Of a DNA stretch of 64,000 nucleotides, positions 25,375 through 34,608 are shown piece after piece. Source of the DNA: Pedobacter sp. KBW06 (GTDB taxonomy: Bacteria > Bacteroidota > Bacteroidia > Sphingobacteriales > Sphingobacteriaceae); assembly GCF_003852525.1 (NCBI RefSeq), contig NZ_QAJL01000001.1, positions 2,121,268-2,185,267 on the forward strand, given 5' to 3'. The number at the start of each line of letters is the position of its first letter. Position 1 is the first letter of the stretch. The position numbers were made by a program, and so were the translations under genes. Below the pieces are notes generated by a model that saw only the letters and a program-made list of their open reading frames with translations, did not search any database and was not told where the DNA came from.

Positions 25375-26736
25375 ATGCAGCAAGAAAAAGAAAAACATTT
25401 TATCCTGAATGGAGACTTAAAGACAATTATGTGGAGGCTCTCCTGGCCTTCTGTTCTGGCCATGGTATTGTATGGCCTCAATAGTTTTCTGGATGGTGTT
25501 TTTGTGGGTCGGCTAATGAACAAAGAAGCCCTGGCTGGTGTCGGAATTGCCTATCCCCTGGCTCAGGTTACCTTAGGCCTGGGAAGTTTAATCGGCACAG
25601 GTGCGGGAACCGCCTTGAGCATCTGGCTGGGTGCAAACGAAAAAGAAAAACTACAAAGATTAATCGGCACGGTGAATGGATTGAGTATCCTTCTTTCTCT
25701 CCTGGTTTGTCTGCCACTATACTTTCTTGCAGAACCTTTGGTCCGGCTCATGGGTGGCGCCGATGAGGTACTGGCCTATGGAACGGATTATTTCAGGGTA
25801 ACCACCATTGGCGCATTGTTCTGGATTCATGGCCTTGCCCTGAATATGGTGATCCGCGGAGAAGGCAAAATGAAAACCGCAGCATGGATGATTGCCCTCG
25901 GCTTGATACTGGATGTTGTCCTGAAGCCCCTTTTCATTAAAAACTTCGGCTGGGGAGTTTCAGGTGCAGCATGGGCTACCAATACCGGAATGTTGCTTTA
26001 TTCCATCATTGGCCTGTGGTATTTTGCCAAAGGGAATGCTTCTTTTATCAGCAAATGGAACAGCCTCAGGATAGATGGCCCCATTGCAAAAGAGATCTTA
26101 AAACTCGGTTTGCCCGGAATGATCTTAACCATCATGACCGTGATACAAAGTGCGGTTGTATTAAACGCAGTGACGAAATATGGAACAGCTGCCGATTTGC
26201 CTTTTTATACCGTATGCAACAGAATCCTCTTGTTTATGATGATGCCCATCATTGGGCTCATGCGTGCCCTGCAACCAGTAACAGGAATGAATTATGGTGC
26301 AGGAAAATACGACCGGGTGATCCGTTCCTATTGGTTATTTGTCTTTTATGGCTTTGGGATCATCGCCCCTTTTTGGCTGTTCATGAGCTTTTTCCCGACA
26401 ACTGTGATCCAGAGCATGCTGCCAAACCTGGTCATCAGTCCGCAGCAACTGATTGACTTCAGGGTGTATTTGGTGGTTTTGCCTTTTCTACCTATCGTAT
26501 TTATGTGCCTGGTAACACTTCCATCCATCGAACGCGCAAAAGAAACCTCGCTGATTGCCATGCTCAGACAGGTATTACTCTATTTTCCTTTGATGATCTT
26601 TTTACCCAAATATTTTGGAATAAGTGCGATTTACTGGGGCAGTACCGCAATTGATATTGCGATGATTATTCTTGCACTGGTGATTTTGAAGTGTTGTTTT
26701 AAACGGTTAGGCTTAGCTGTTCATTCCATAAACTGA
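25375..26736 (+). CDS. MATE-family multidrug/metabolite efflux transporter
   Basis: Cation-coupled exporter of 453 residues with about twelve membrane helices in two homologous halves. Typical stretches are MWRLSWPSVLAMVLYGLNSFLDGVFVG at the N-terminus, GIAYPLAQVTLGLGSLIGTGAGTALS (helix 2) and LKLGLPGMILTIMTVIQSAVVLNAV at the start of the second half. It follows the ABC/M1 fusion after 106 bp, most of which is taken by 21-bp repeats. It may belong to the same receptor-transporter locus, perhaps to expel a siderophore or toxic substrate; this is inference. A TGAGCTG/CAGCTCA stem (26767-26790) lies after the stop. Confidence 0.92.
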   Translation: MQQEKEKHFILNGDLKTIMWRLSWPSVLAMVLYGLNSFLDGVFVGRLMNKEALAGVGIAYPLAQVTLGLGSLIGTGAGTALSIWLGANEKEKLQRLIGTVNGLSILLSLLVCLPLYFLAEPLVRLMGGADEVLAYGTDYFRVTTIGALFWIHGLALNMVIRGEGKMKTAAWMIALGLILDVVLKPLFIKNFGWGVSGAAWATNTGMLLYSIIGLWYFAKGNASFISKWNSLRIDGPIAKEILKLGLPGMILTIMTVIQSAVVLNAVTKYGTAADLPFYTVCNRILLFMMMPIIGLMRALQPVTGMNYGAGKYDRVIRSYWLFVFYGFGIIAPFWLFMSFFPTTVIQSMLPNLVISPQQLIDFRVYLVVLPFLPIVFMCLVTLPSIERAKETSLIAMLRQVLLYFPLMIFLPKYFGISAIYWGSTAIDIAMIILALVILKCCFKRLGLAVHSIN

Positions 26737-26854
26737 TCCTACAGGTCATCCTGATTTTTTAACGACTGAGCTGATATTCTGTACAGCTCATCGCTATTTT
26801 CAAGGTCGTTCTATGCCGTTTAGATATTTTCGTCTCATTAAACATCTAAATGAC

Positions 26855-29182
26855 ATGAAAATAACATTCATTTTTCTCTTCACGCTGCTCAGTTCGGTCC
26901 CCTTTATTTTATCTGCACAGCAACGGATTAGCATAAGCGGAACAGTAAAAGACGGCGCGACAGGAGAAACGTTGATCGGGGCGACGGTTAAACTGCAAAG
27001 TTCCGGTCAAAATACTGGCCTGGCAACGAATGCTTATGGCTTCTATTCGATTACTGCCCCCACAGGAGAATACAACCTGATCGTTAGTTACAGCGGTTAT
27101 CAAATTTCAACTCAGAAAGTCTTAGTCAACAAAGCGTTGACGATTAACATCGCGCTTGCACCGGCTTCTACCCTACAGGAGGTCCAGATCAGTGCCGGAG
27201 AGCTGAAGAATGAAAATGTAAAAAACCCGCAAATGGGCCTGAACAAAATCAACATGAAAGACCTGGACAATGTGCCTGTCTTATTGGGTGAAAAGGACGT
27301 ATTAAAAGCCATACAGTTTCTTCCCGGGGTGAAATCCGGAGGAGAAGGCAATACCGGATTTTTTGTCCGCGGCGGTGCTGCAGATCAAAACCTGATCTTA
27401 CTGGATGAGGCTACGGTTTACAATTCCGCCCATTTACTGGGTTTCTTCTCCACTTTTAATGCCGATGCCATTAAGGATGTCAGCCTGTATAAAGGAGGTA
27501 TGCCGGCACAATACGGTGGCCGGTTGTCTTCTGTACTCGATGTTAAAATGCAGGACGGTAACGACAAGAAGTTTGGCGTAGAGGGCGGCCTTGGCCTCAT
27601 TGCTTCACGCATCAAGGCAGAGGGCCCACTGGTTCAAAATAAAAGCTCATTTATGATCAGTGCAAGGAGAACCTATATCGACCTCCTGCTGAAAGCTTTT
27701 GGCGACTCTGCTTTGAAAAAGAATACCCTTAATTTCTATGACATCAATGCAAAGGTCAACTATAAATTTGATGATAAAAATACCCTCTACCTTTCCGGTT
27801 ACTTTGGTCAGGACAATATTGGCATTAAAGATTTATTTGCCAACGACTGGGGCAATACCACTGCGACTATGCGTTTTAACCACATTTTCAACAACAGGTT
27901 GTTTTCAAATACTTCTTTGGTGTATAACCGATACAGCTATGCCATTGAGCTGATTGACGGGCAAAACAATGCCAAAGTGAAATCGCTCATCAGGGACTTA
28001 AACTTTAAACAGGATTTTCAGTATTTCAGCAATAACCACATGCTCAGGTTTGGTCTGCAGGGAACACGCCATCAGATTAGCCCTTCCGACATTACTGCCT
28101 CCGGGAACTCCAGTATCAATCCGCTTTCCATAGAAAAGCGTTATGGCCTGGAGTTTGGTCTTTATGTATCTGACGAATGGAAACTGTCTGAAAAATTCAA
28201 TTTACTGATGGGTCTGCGGTTGAGCCAGTTCTCCCTGCTTGGTCCCGGAAAGATCAATACATACGACAACACAGCAGCCTTCGTTTCCTCGAAAACATAT
28301 AAGAGCGGGGAATTTGTGAAAAACTATTTCAACCTGGAACCCCGTTTTTCAGCAAGCTATACGCTGAACGACAAAAACTCCATCAAAGCTTCATACAACC
28401 GAAATACACAAAATATCCACATCCTGAATAACTCGGGCACAAGTGCGCCAACAGATCAGTATGTCATGAGCAGCAACAACATCAAACCTGAGATCGGTGA
28501 CCAGATCGCCCTTGGATACTTTAAAAACACCGAAGACAATGGTTATGAGTTTTCAGCGGAAGTCTATTACAAATGGTTACAAAACCAGATCGATTATAAA
28601 GATGGTGCAGATTTAACGGCAAACGCGGAAGTTGAATCGCTCCTGTTATACGGAAAGGGCCGCGCCTATGGCCTGGAGCTTTATGGCAAAAAGACCAAAG
28701 GGAGGCTCACAGGATGGATCAGCTATACCCTTTCAAAAACAGAGCGTCAGTTTGATGGCATCAACCAGGGCAGCTATTTTCCTGCCCGCCAAGACCGGAC
28801 GCATGATTTATCCTTAGTGGCCATGTACAACCTGAGCAAGCGCTGGTCCGTTTCTGCCAATTATATTTTCAATACCGGAAATTCAGTGACTTATCCGGCA
28901 GGCAAATATGACATAGGTGGCCTAACGACTTATTACTATACGGATAGAAATGCCAACCGCATGCCCAATACTTCAAGACTGGACATTGGGGCTACCCTAA
29001 AAGCAAAGGAAACCCGCAGGTTCCAGAGCAGCTGGACATTCAGCGTCTACAATGTCCTCAACACTAAAAACCCTTATGCCATCCGCTTCAGAGACAAGGA
29101 AAATGACCCAAGTCGCACAGAAGCCGTGCAAACCAGCCTTTTTGGCATCATCCCTTCAGTAACCTATAACTTTAAATTCTAA
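26855..29182 (+). CDS. TonB-dependent receptor with carboxypeptidase-regulatory-like domain
   Basis: Outer-membrane receptor. I start at ATG 26855 (MKITFIFLFTLLSSVPFILSAQQ), a clear signal peptide, giving 775 residues. A CarboxypepD_reg-like domain (about 22-105, ISGTVKDGATGETLIGATVKL) is followed by the plug (GVKSGGEGNTGFFVRGGAADQNLILLDEA) and a barrel ending SVTYNFKF. This FecA/CirA-like subfamily in Bacteroidota is paired with a DUF4249 lipoprotein, and that gene follows here with a TAATG overlap. Ligand unknown. Confidence 0.9.
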   Translation: MKITFIFLFTLLSSVPFILSAQQRISISGTVKDGATGETLIGATVKLQSSGQNTGLATNAYGFYSITAPTGEYNLIVSYSGYQISTQKVLVNKALTINIALAPASTLQEVQISAGELKNENVKNPQMGLNKINMKDLDNVPVLLGEKDVLKAIQFLPGVKSGGEGNTGFFVRGGAADQNLILLDEATVYNSAHLLGFFSTFNADAIKDVSLYKGGMPAQYGGRLSSVLDVKMQDGNDKKFGVEGGLGLIASRIKAEGPLVQNKSSFMISARRTYIDLLLKAFGDSALKKNTLNFYDINAKVNYKFDDKNTLYLSGYFGQDNIGIKDLFANDWGNTTATMRFNHIFNNRLFSNTSLVYNRYSYAIELIDGQNNAKVKSLIRDLNFKQDFQYFSNNHMLRFGLQGTRHQISPSDITASGNSSINPLSIEKRYGLEFGLYVSDEWKLSEKFNLLMGLRLSQFSLLGPGKINTYDNTAAFVSSKTYKSGEFVKNYFNLEPRFSASYTLNDKNSIKASYNRNTQNIHILNNSGTSAPTDQYVMSSNNIKPEIGDQIALGYFKNTEDNGYEFSAEVYYKWLQNQIDYKDGADLTANAEVESLLLYGKGRAYGLELYGKKTKGRLTGWISYTLSKTERQFDGINQGSYFPARQDRTHDLSLVAMYNLSKRWSVSANYIFNTGNSVTYPAGKYDIGGLTTYYYTDRNANRMPNTSRLDIGATLKAKETRRFQSSWTFSVYNVLNTKNPYAIRFRDKENDPSRTEAVQTSLFGIIPSVTYNFKF

Positions 29183-30000
29183 TGATCATGTTAAATCAAA
29201 TCAAATATATCTCACTGCTTCTTGCCGGTTCCTTTACATTTGCCTCTTGTGAAAAAGTGATTGAGGTGAAGCTGGACAATGCCGAAAGTCAAGTCGTAAT
29301 CGAAGGAAACATCACCGATCAGGCCGGACAACAGCTGGTTAAAATTACTAAATCGGTTCCTTATACCGCAACCAATACCTACCCTCCGGTAAGTGGGGCA
29401 GTTGTCACGGTCACAGACGACAATGGTCATTCCTGGACCTTTTCTGAAACTACAGCAGGAAGGTATACCTTTCCTGCAATGAAGGGAGAAACCGGGCGGA
29501 TTTATACCCTTAAGGCCAGGATAAATAACGTGGTTTATACTGCAAGCTCCGTTATGCCTGCTCCGGTAGGAATAGATTTTCTGGACGTAAAGGTCTTTAA
29601 TTTTGGAGGTGATGATCAGAAACAGGCACAGGTGCATTATAAGGATCCTGCGGGGATTGCCAATCAGTACCGTTTTGTCATGAAAGTGAACGGAATTCAA
29701 TCGAAACAGGTCTACGCAGAAAATGACCGGCTGACTGATGGGAACGAGGTGCCCAGCGTATTATTTTTTACCGGAAACAACAATGACCAGGACCAGTTGA
29801 AAACAGGAGATGTAGTGGATATCGAAATGCAGTCCATTGATAAAAATGTATTCCTTTATTGGTATACGTTGAGTCAGCAGTCGTCAAATGGTCCCGCTGG
29901 CGGAGCAACTCCGGGAAATCCTCCTTCAAATATCGACAATAAGGCATTGGGTTATTTTAGCGCACATACGGTAAGTCAAAAACAAATGACCGTGAAGTAA
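29182..30000 (+). CDS. DUF4249-type lipoprotein, partner of the TonB receptor
   Basis: Predicted outer-membrane lipoprotein of 272 residues. The signal ends in a lipobox, FTFASCEKV (Cys at about 24). Typical DUF4249 features are VIEVKLDNAESQVVIEGNITDQ, PVSGAVVTVTDDNGHSWTFSET (a beta-sandwich like a carboxypeptidase regulatory domain), and the GRIYTLKA strand. Its ATG shares a base with the receptor stop (TAATG), so the two are coupled. Pairing with TonB receptors is the usual setting, but the role is unknown. It is toward the short end of the family. Confidence 0.85.
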   Translation: MIMLNQIKYISLLLAGSFTFASCEKVIEVKLDNAESQVVIEGNITDQAGQQLVKITKSVPYTATNTYPPVSGAVVTVTDDNGHSWTFSETTAGRYTFPAMKGETGRIYTLKARINNVVYTASSVMPAPVGIDFLDVKVFNFGGDDQKQAQVHYKDPAGIANQYRFVMKVNGIQSKQVYAENDRLTDGNEVPSVLFFTGNNNDQDQLKTGDVVDIEMQSIDKNVFLYWYTLSQQSSNGPAGGATPGNPPSNIDNKALGYFSAHTVSQKQMTVK

Positions 30001-30057
30001 TTGGCTGATTACCGCAAATTGCCCCTGTGAATTAAAAATCATAACTTGCCCTTACAT

Positions 30058-30519
30058 ATGGCACCATCCTTAACGCATAACCCCAAAATAAAAGAACTAT
30101 ATCTATATATCGCAAACCACAGAGGATGGGATAGTGAGTATTGGTATGGTGGGATTAGTGCTGTCACTGGCTTTTTATTCCGCTTTGATGACAATGATTT
30201 AGAACAGCTTGTTGCCGGATTCAGAGATTGGGAAAGAGATTTTCTCGAGAATTTTGCTGAAGCCTTAACAGCCGATGGGGATCATGTAGGTTCTCTTGCC
30301 AACAGGGCTTACTTGTATGGACATCTATTTTTAGTGTTTGATCCGCCATGTTATAATATGCTGGATAACAATGATTTTTTAGCCCACAGCGATCATAAGA
30401 TTAAGCCGATTCTCCATAAAATAAGGTACAGGCTCCAGGAATTGAACTTTGTGGGCTATTGTCCTAATTCCCTCCGGAACTTTAAAGAACTCGTGGAAAA
30501 ACTAATACAGACGCTTTAA
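30058..30519 (+). CDS. Unknown cytoplasmic protein
   Basis: The frame gives 153 residues from ATG 30058; an earlier TTG at 30046 is less likely. There is no signal peptide and no membrane helix. Aromatic and acidic residues are frequent (NHRGWDSEYWYGGISAVTGFLFRFDDND, RDWERDFLENFAEAL), a style I associate with immunity-like and small Bacteroidota hypothetical proteins, but I recognise no family. It lies between the DUF4249 gene and a convergent secreted protein. A TAACTTGC element just upstream (30042-30049) resembles a -7 box. Confidence 0.55.
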   Translation: MAPSLTHNPKIKELYLYIANHRGWDSEYWYGGISAVTGFLFRFDDNDLEQLVAGFRDWERDFLENFAEALTADGDHVGSLANRAYLYGHLFLVFDPPCYNMLDNNDFLAHSDHKIKPILHKIRYRLQELNFVGYCPNSLRNFKELVEKLIQTL

Positions 30520-30532
30520 ATTCAGGACTCCT

Positions 30533-31426
30533 TTATTTCAATGTCATTACTTTTTCCAGTAACCTTGGCAATCCGTTTCTGTTCACATTATCCGTATTCC
30601 AAAAGCTCATCACACAACTCACAAAACTATTCTTTGCCGGGCAGGCTACCGCATAAACAGTTAGGGTCTTCGCTCCGTCCATTTTAATCAACAAGGAATT
30701 TACTCCCTTAAAACCATAAATCATCTTCTTAGCGGTCGTTTCTTTTCCTTCAAAAATAACATTGACCGTCGTGTCTGATAAGGCTTTGCCCCCCTTCTGT
30801 TCCTGAATTGTTTTCCAATGGGCATTTACCGTCTGAACTGCATCTTCCTGAGTTTTATGAACGCTCCAGCTCATCTGCCCGTTGGAGGGACATTGGACAT
30901 TGTTTACCCCCATATATCTGCAACCTTCCCCCACCGCTATCTTTCTGCCTGCCAGATTAAGGCTGTCAAGATCCAGGGAATTGAAAACACTATTGGGAAT
31001 TGCATTGTTCTTAATTAAGTTAACAAAACTCCTTTCAAAATCCCGGTCCGATTTATTCATGGCAGAGAAACTAATGCCGGTCAGTTTTTTATCCGTGTTT
31101 TCTATGAAGTAATACGAAGAATTTATTAAAACTCCTTTAACCTCTTCGCTTGCTTTTGTTACGTACCAATTGTTAAACTTCAACGAGGAATCCGAAGTAT
31201 TCAGATCCGCTTCTTTGATGCCGTATTTTTTAAAATTTTTCAAAACATTTTTTTTAGAAAAGTCCAGATCGAACTTCTGACTGGAAATTTCAAAACCATC
31301 TACATTGTAAAATTCAGTTTTGTTGCTAAAAAGCCCTTGCAAACGTGAAAACAAAGCCTCGTCCGGCTGTCCGAAAACCGAGCTGCTCATCAATAAACAA
31401 AAAAGGGAAACCAGGGTTACTTTCAT
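30533..31426 (-). CDS. Secreted protein of unknown function
   Basis: Protein of 297 residues with a signal peptide (about 1-19, MSSSVFGQ). The body has alternating strand-like segments and no membrane helix. Cysteines at about 171 and 179 (GEGCRYMGVNNVQC) and again at about 270 and 279 could form disulfides in the periplasm. No family is recognised. It is convergent with the unknown gene upstream of it on the plus strand, 13 bp apart. Confidence 0.55.
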   Translation of the reverse strand: MKVTLVSLFCLLMSSSVFGQPDEALFSRLQGLFSNKTEFYNVDGFEISSQKFDLDFSKKNVLKNFKKYGIKEADLNTSDSSLKFNNWYVTKASEEVKGVLINSSYYFIENTDKKLTGISFSAMNKSDRDFERSFVNLIKNNAIPNSVFNSLDLDSLNLAGRKIAVGEGCRYMGVNNVQCPSNGQMSWSVHKTQEDAVQTVNAHWKTIQEQKGGKALSDTTVNVIFEGKETTAKKMIYGFKGVNSLLIKMDGAKTLTVYAVACPAKNSFVSCVMSFWNTDNVNRNGLPRLLEKVMTLK

Positions 31427-31645
31427 TTTACTTCTTTATGAACTTATTTCCATTGAAGATACTCAATAAAAATGAATACCCATGAAGCCAGAAGAGATGC
31501 CGGACAATACTTCTATCTCCTATCAGATATCATACTTAATGAGCCGATAGAGGGTCATATCTATTTAATATTTTTCAGATCGGTTAAGCTGCTAGTTAAC
31601 AAGCGCAGGCTGCATGTTATTGCTTTCCCTAAAAATATTTTGCGG

Positions 31646-31694
31646 AATATTTGCGAAACCAAACGGTTACACTTAAATTAGTAACCGAATGGTT
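31646..31694 (+). promoter_or_regulatory. Promoter with twin ArsR-type operators before the ArsR-SRPBCC pair
   Basis: Two identical-type dyads, AACCAAACGGTT (31657-31668) and AACCGAATGGTT (31683-31694), form AACC-N4-GGTT sites with centres 26 bp apart. Together they make a 42-bp near-palindrome. A near-consensus -7 box AATATTTG (31646-31653) lies just before the first dyad, so a bound repressor would cover the transcription start. Confidence 0.7.
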
Positions 31695-31714
31695 TCACAT
31701 AAAACAAAAATAAA

Positions 31715-32035
31715 TTGAGAAGAGATGTTTTTCAGGCCATAGCCGATCCTACCAGAAGAGAGATTATCCATTTAATTTCTCAGCAATCTTTAAACCTGAA
31801 TGCAGTAGCAGACCATTTTGACATGAGCCGGCCGGCAGTATCAAAACACATCAAAATATTAATGGAATGCGGTTTATTAGTGATCAGGCAGGATGGCAGG
31901 GAACGTTATTGTGAACCACAACTCCAAAAAATTAAGGAAGTAGCCGCATGGGCAGAAAAATACCAGCGCTTCTGGTCGCAAAAACTGGATGCACTGGAAG
32001 CTTTTCTTGATTCAGAAAATCAGCTCAAATTATAA
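31715..32035 (+). CDS. ArsR/SmtB-family winged-helix repressor
   Basis: Small DNA-binding protein of 106 residues with a TTG start at 31715; no in-frame ATG fits. The winged helix is visible: FQAIADPTRREIIHLISQQ, then the recognition region AVADHFDMSRPAVSKHIKILMECGLLVIRQDGRERYCE. There is no cysteine cluster for metal binding, which is usual for the SdpR-like branch paired with SRPBCC proteins. It probably represses itself and the next gene through the dyads upstream. Confidence 0.9.
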   Translation: MRRDVFQAIADPTRREIIHLISQQSLNLNAVADHFDMSRPAVSKHIKILMECGLLVIRQDGRERYCEPQLQKIKEVAAWAEKYQRFWSQKLDALEAFLDSENQLKL

Positions 32036-32053
32036 ATTAAAACCTACCGCAAA

Positions 32054-32482
32054 ATGAAAGCAGAACCACTTGTACTTGAAAGAGTCCTGAATGCACCGGT
32101 TGCCCGGGTATGGGATGCATTAACCAACAATGCAAAAATGAAAAAATGGTATTTTGACATTGCAGACTTTAAGCCTGAAATAGGTTTTGAATTCCAGTTC
32201 TATGGCTCAAAGGACGATACCAGGTACCTCCATCTTTGCAAAATCACAGAACTTATTCCGGAGCAGAAATTAACCTATACCTGGAAATACGAAAACTATC
32301 CCGGTGAATCTGCTGTCAGCTTTGAATTGTTTGAAGAAGCCGGAAAAACCAGGTTAAAGCTAACGCATACCGGTTTGGAAACCTTTATTACGGATAACCC
32401 TGATTTTGCTCCTTCCTCGTTTCATGCCGGATGGACGTTTATTATCGGAACCTCATTAAAAGATTTTGTTGAAGGTCAATAA
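32054..32482 (+). CDS. SRPBCC/AHA1-domain protein
   Basis: START-fold protein of 142 residues with a hydrophobic ligand cavity. Family segments are VLERVLNAPVARVWDALTNNAKMKKWYFD, FKPEIGFEFQF, LTYTWKYENYPGESAVSFEL and TRLKLTHTGLE. The ligand is unknown. It begins 18 bp after the ArsR gene. Such ArsR-SRPBCC pairs are common in soil Bacteroidota and Bacillota, and the regulator normally controls the pair. No secretion signal is present. Confidence 0.88.
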   Translation: MKAEPLVLERVLNAPVARVWDALTNNAKMKKWYFDIADFKPEIGFEFQFYGSKDDTRYLHLCKITELIPEQKLTYTWKYENYPGESAVSFELFEEAGKTRLKLTHTGLETFITDNPDFAPSSFHAGWTFIIGTSLKDFVEGQ

Positions 32483-32581
32483 TTAAAAAGGAACCGAAAT
32501 CATTACAATTATTTAATATTTGATTTTTCTTTTCCTCTAAATATAAAAGGATCTTAGTATAGACCTCTTAATCATACAAAT

Positions 32582-33151
32582 ATGAAATCAAACGTAGCTG
32601 CAGTCCTGATTTCCGGGCTACTAACTTTGGCCGGCTGTACAAAAGAATCTTTTACAAATGCAACTTCAGAAAGTCCTGTTCCTGTTTCACAAAAGAGCAG
32701 TACATCGGTAATGGCAGTACCTGAAACACAAACCATACCGGGAAATCAAAGCATTCCCCCGGGTTGGATTGCAACATGGAAGTCCGCAGACAACAAGTAT
32801 AAAACCATCACTAAATACGATGGGCTTCCTACTGGCTATACTTTGGTCATCTTAAGTGGTCAAACTGCACCGATTGGCTGGGCTGTAACCACCTCTACCA
32901 GTCCGGGTTACTTAACCATCACTAAAATTGAAGGAATGAGTCCGGGATCAAACATAGTAATTTCAAGTGGCTGGGGTGTACCCCTTGGATGGATCGTTAC
33001 GAACTCCTCCTCTTCCGGTTACCTGACCATTACCCGCTATGATGGTCTACCTTCGGGTACGCAACTGACCATACCAAATGGCTGGGGCGTCCCAATTGGC
33101 TGGAAGATCTACTCTCAGCTTCCCAGGGGAAAGATTATTGAAAAACTTTAG
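32582..33151 (+). CDS. Lipoprotein built of three 37-residue repeats, unknown function
   Basis: Protein of 189 residues with a lipobox signal (LLTLAGC, Cys19), a low-complexity Ser/Thr/Pro linker (about 25-58), then three repeats of exactly 37 residues at 60-96, 97-133 and 134-170 and a partial fourth from 171. Each unit reads P-x-GW at its start, then Y-x-T/L-TIT-K/R-x-(D/E)G-(L/M), and P-x-G before the end. The last two units share GWGVP and SSGYLTIT. I recognise no family. The regular unit suggests a solenoid or beta-propeller-like surface domain. A stem-loop (33194-33233) follows the stop. Confidence 0.6.
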   Translation: MKSNVAAVLISGLLTLAGCTKESFTNATSESPVPVSQKSSTSVMAVPETQTIPGNQSIPPGWIATWKSADNKYKTITKYDGLPTGYTLVILSGQTAPIGWAVTTSTSPGYLTITKIEGMSPGSNIVISSGWGVPLGWIVTNSSSSGYLTITRYDGLPSGTQLTIPNGWGVPIGWKIYSQLPRGKIIEKL

Positions 33152-33193
33152 CAATACATTCTGTCGGATGTTCCTTAAATATTACCCGGAACA

Positions 33194-33233
33194 GGTGGAT
33201 TAAGGTGACGTAAACCTCACCTTAATGTCCACC
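33194..33233 (+). terminator. Stem-loop after the repeat lipoprotein gene
   Basis: GGTGGATTAAGGTGA (33194-33208) pairs with TCACCTTAATGTCCACC (33217-33233) with a two-base bulge and an 8-nt loop. The T run after it is weak, so it may be a partial terminator or stabilising stem. Confidence 0.6.
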
Positions 33234-33381
33234 TTTAATGTTCCTTCATCCCCCCGGATTAGTTTCTTTAAGAAACGCGTTCTATTCCTGCAAAAATAAA
33301 AAACCAAGATGAAAATAAAATAGGAAGCAACCTAATAGATTAAAAAAATATAACTTGCGGGTTCAAACCCACAACAAATTT

Positions 33382-34608
33382 ATGGCTTCTACCCGAAAGG
33401 CAGCGTTAAGCTTCATTTTCATCACCATGTTATTGGATGTCATTGGCATTGGACTGATTATCCCTGTATTTCCTCAATTGATCGAACAATTGATCCATGG
33501 AAATATCAGTCAGGCTTCCCAATGGAGCGGATTGCTCATGTTTGCCTATGCGATCATGCAGTTTGTTTGCGCGCCAATTATAGGAAATCTGAGTGATCAG
33601 TATGGAAGAAGGCCCGTTTTATTGTTATCTCTTCTTGGTTTCGGGATCGATTATATTTTTCTTGCTTTGGCGCCCAGCATCTGGTGGCTATTTATCGGCC
33701 GGATCATTGCCGGAGTTTTTGGTGCCAGTATGACTACCGCTACCGCTTACATTGCAGACATCAGTACCAAAGAAAACAGGGCTCAGAATTTTGGAATGAT
33801 CGGTGCTGCTTTTGGCCTGGGCTTTGTAATTGGTCCTGCATTGGGCGGCCTCCTGGGCCAGCTTGGCCCGAGGATTCCTTTCGTTGCTGCAGCAATCCTG
33901 ACCCTGATCAATGTCATTTACGGTTATTTTGTCTTGCCGGAATCCTTGTCTAAAGAACACAGACGACCTTTTGAATGGTCCAGGGCAAATCCAATGGGTT
34001 CTTTACTCTGCCTGAGGAAATACAAAGGAGTAGGAGGATTAATTGTTGCCCTGATCTTTATCTATATCGCCGGCCATGCCCTGCAAAGCACCTGGACCTT
34101 CATCAATATTGAACGTTTCCACTGGAACACCTTTCTAATCGGCATCTCTTTGGCCACTGCAGGTATTTTAGTGGCCTTGGTACAGGGCGGTTTGATCCGT
34201 TATACCAGTCCGCGGCTGGGCAATGAAAAAAGCATTTATATTGGTCTGGGGTTTTCGGCCTTTGGAATGGTACTCTTTGCTTTTGCCAACCAAAGCTGGA
34301 TGATGTTTGCCTTTCTTATTCCGTATTGCCTGGGGGGCATAGCCGGGCCAGCACTACAGGCTACGATTTCCGGGAATGTTCCTCAGAACGAACAGGGAGA
34401 ATTACAAGGAGCACTAACCAGTCTGATGAGTGCCACCACGATTGTAGGCCCACTGTTAATGACCAATCTTTTCGCCTGGTTTACCAGACCAAATGCCCCT
34501 TTAAAATTCTCCGGCGCACCCTTTTTAGCCGCCGCGGTCTTAATGTTAATCAGTGTATGGATCTGTACAAGAACCATGAAAAAGGAATCTTTTATCAACC
34601 GGAAATAG
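33382..34608 (+). CDS. MFS transporter, TetA-like drug:proton antiporter family
   Basis: Inner-membrane antiporter with about twelve helices, 408 residues from ATG 33382 (MASTRKAALSF); an earlier TTG at 33355 is less likely. The motif-A loop reads GNLSDQYGRRPVLLLSLLG between helices 2 and 3, and the second part has WTFINIERFHWNTFLIGISLA. The N-terminal IFITMLLDVIGIGLIIPVFPQLI is characteristic of the TCR/Tet branch, so drug export is plausible; the substrate is unknown. Its stop lies inside a hairpin shared with the convergent acetyltransferase gene. Confidence 0.87.
   Translation: MASTRKAALSFIFITMLLDVIGIGLIIPVFPQLIEQLIHGNISQASQWSGLLMFAYAIMQFVCAPIIGNLSDQYGRRPVLLLSLLGFGIDYIFLALAPSIWWLFIGRIIAGVFGASMTTATAYIADISTKENRAQNFGMIGAAFGLGFVIGPALGGLLGQLGPRIPFVAAAILTLINVIYGYFVLPESLSKEHRRPFEWSRANPMGSLLCLRKYKGVGGLIVALIFIYIAGHALQSTWTFINIERFHWNTFLIGISLATAGILVALVQGGLIRYTSPRLGNEKSIYIGLGFSAFGMVLFAFANQSWMMFAFLIPYCLGGIAGPALQATISGNVPQNEQGELQGALTSLMSATTIVGPLLMTNLFAWFTRPNAPLKFSGAPFLAAAVLMLISVWICTRTMKKESFINRK

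Noticed and set aside
25275..25484. 69-codon frame of heptad repeats before and into the MATE gene
   Set aside because: It is the translation of the 21-bp repeats in a frame other than MATE, then runs over the MATE gene. No evidence of expression.
31472..31681. 69-codon plus-strand open frame before the ArsR gene
   Set aside because: It runs across the promoter and operators of the ArsR gene and has no recognisable features.
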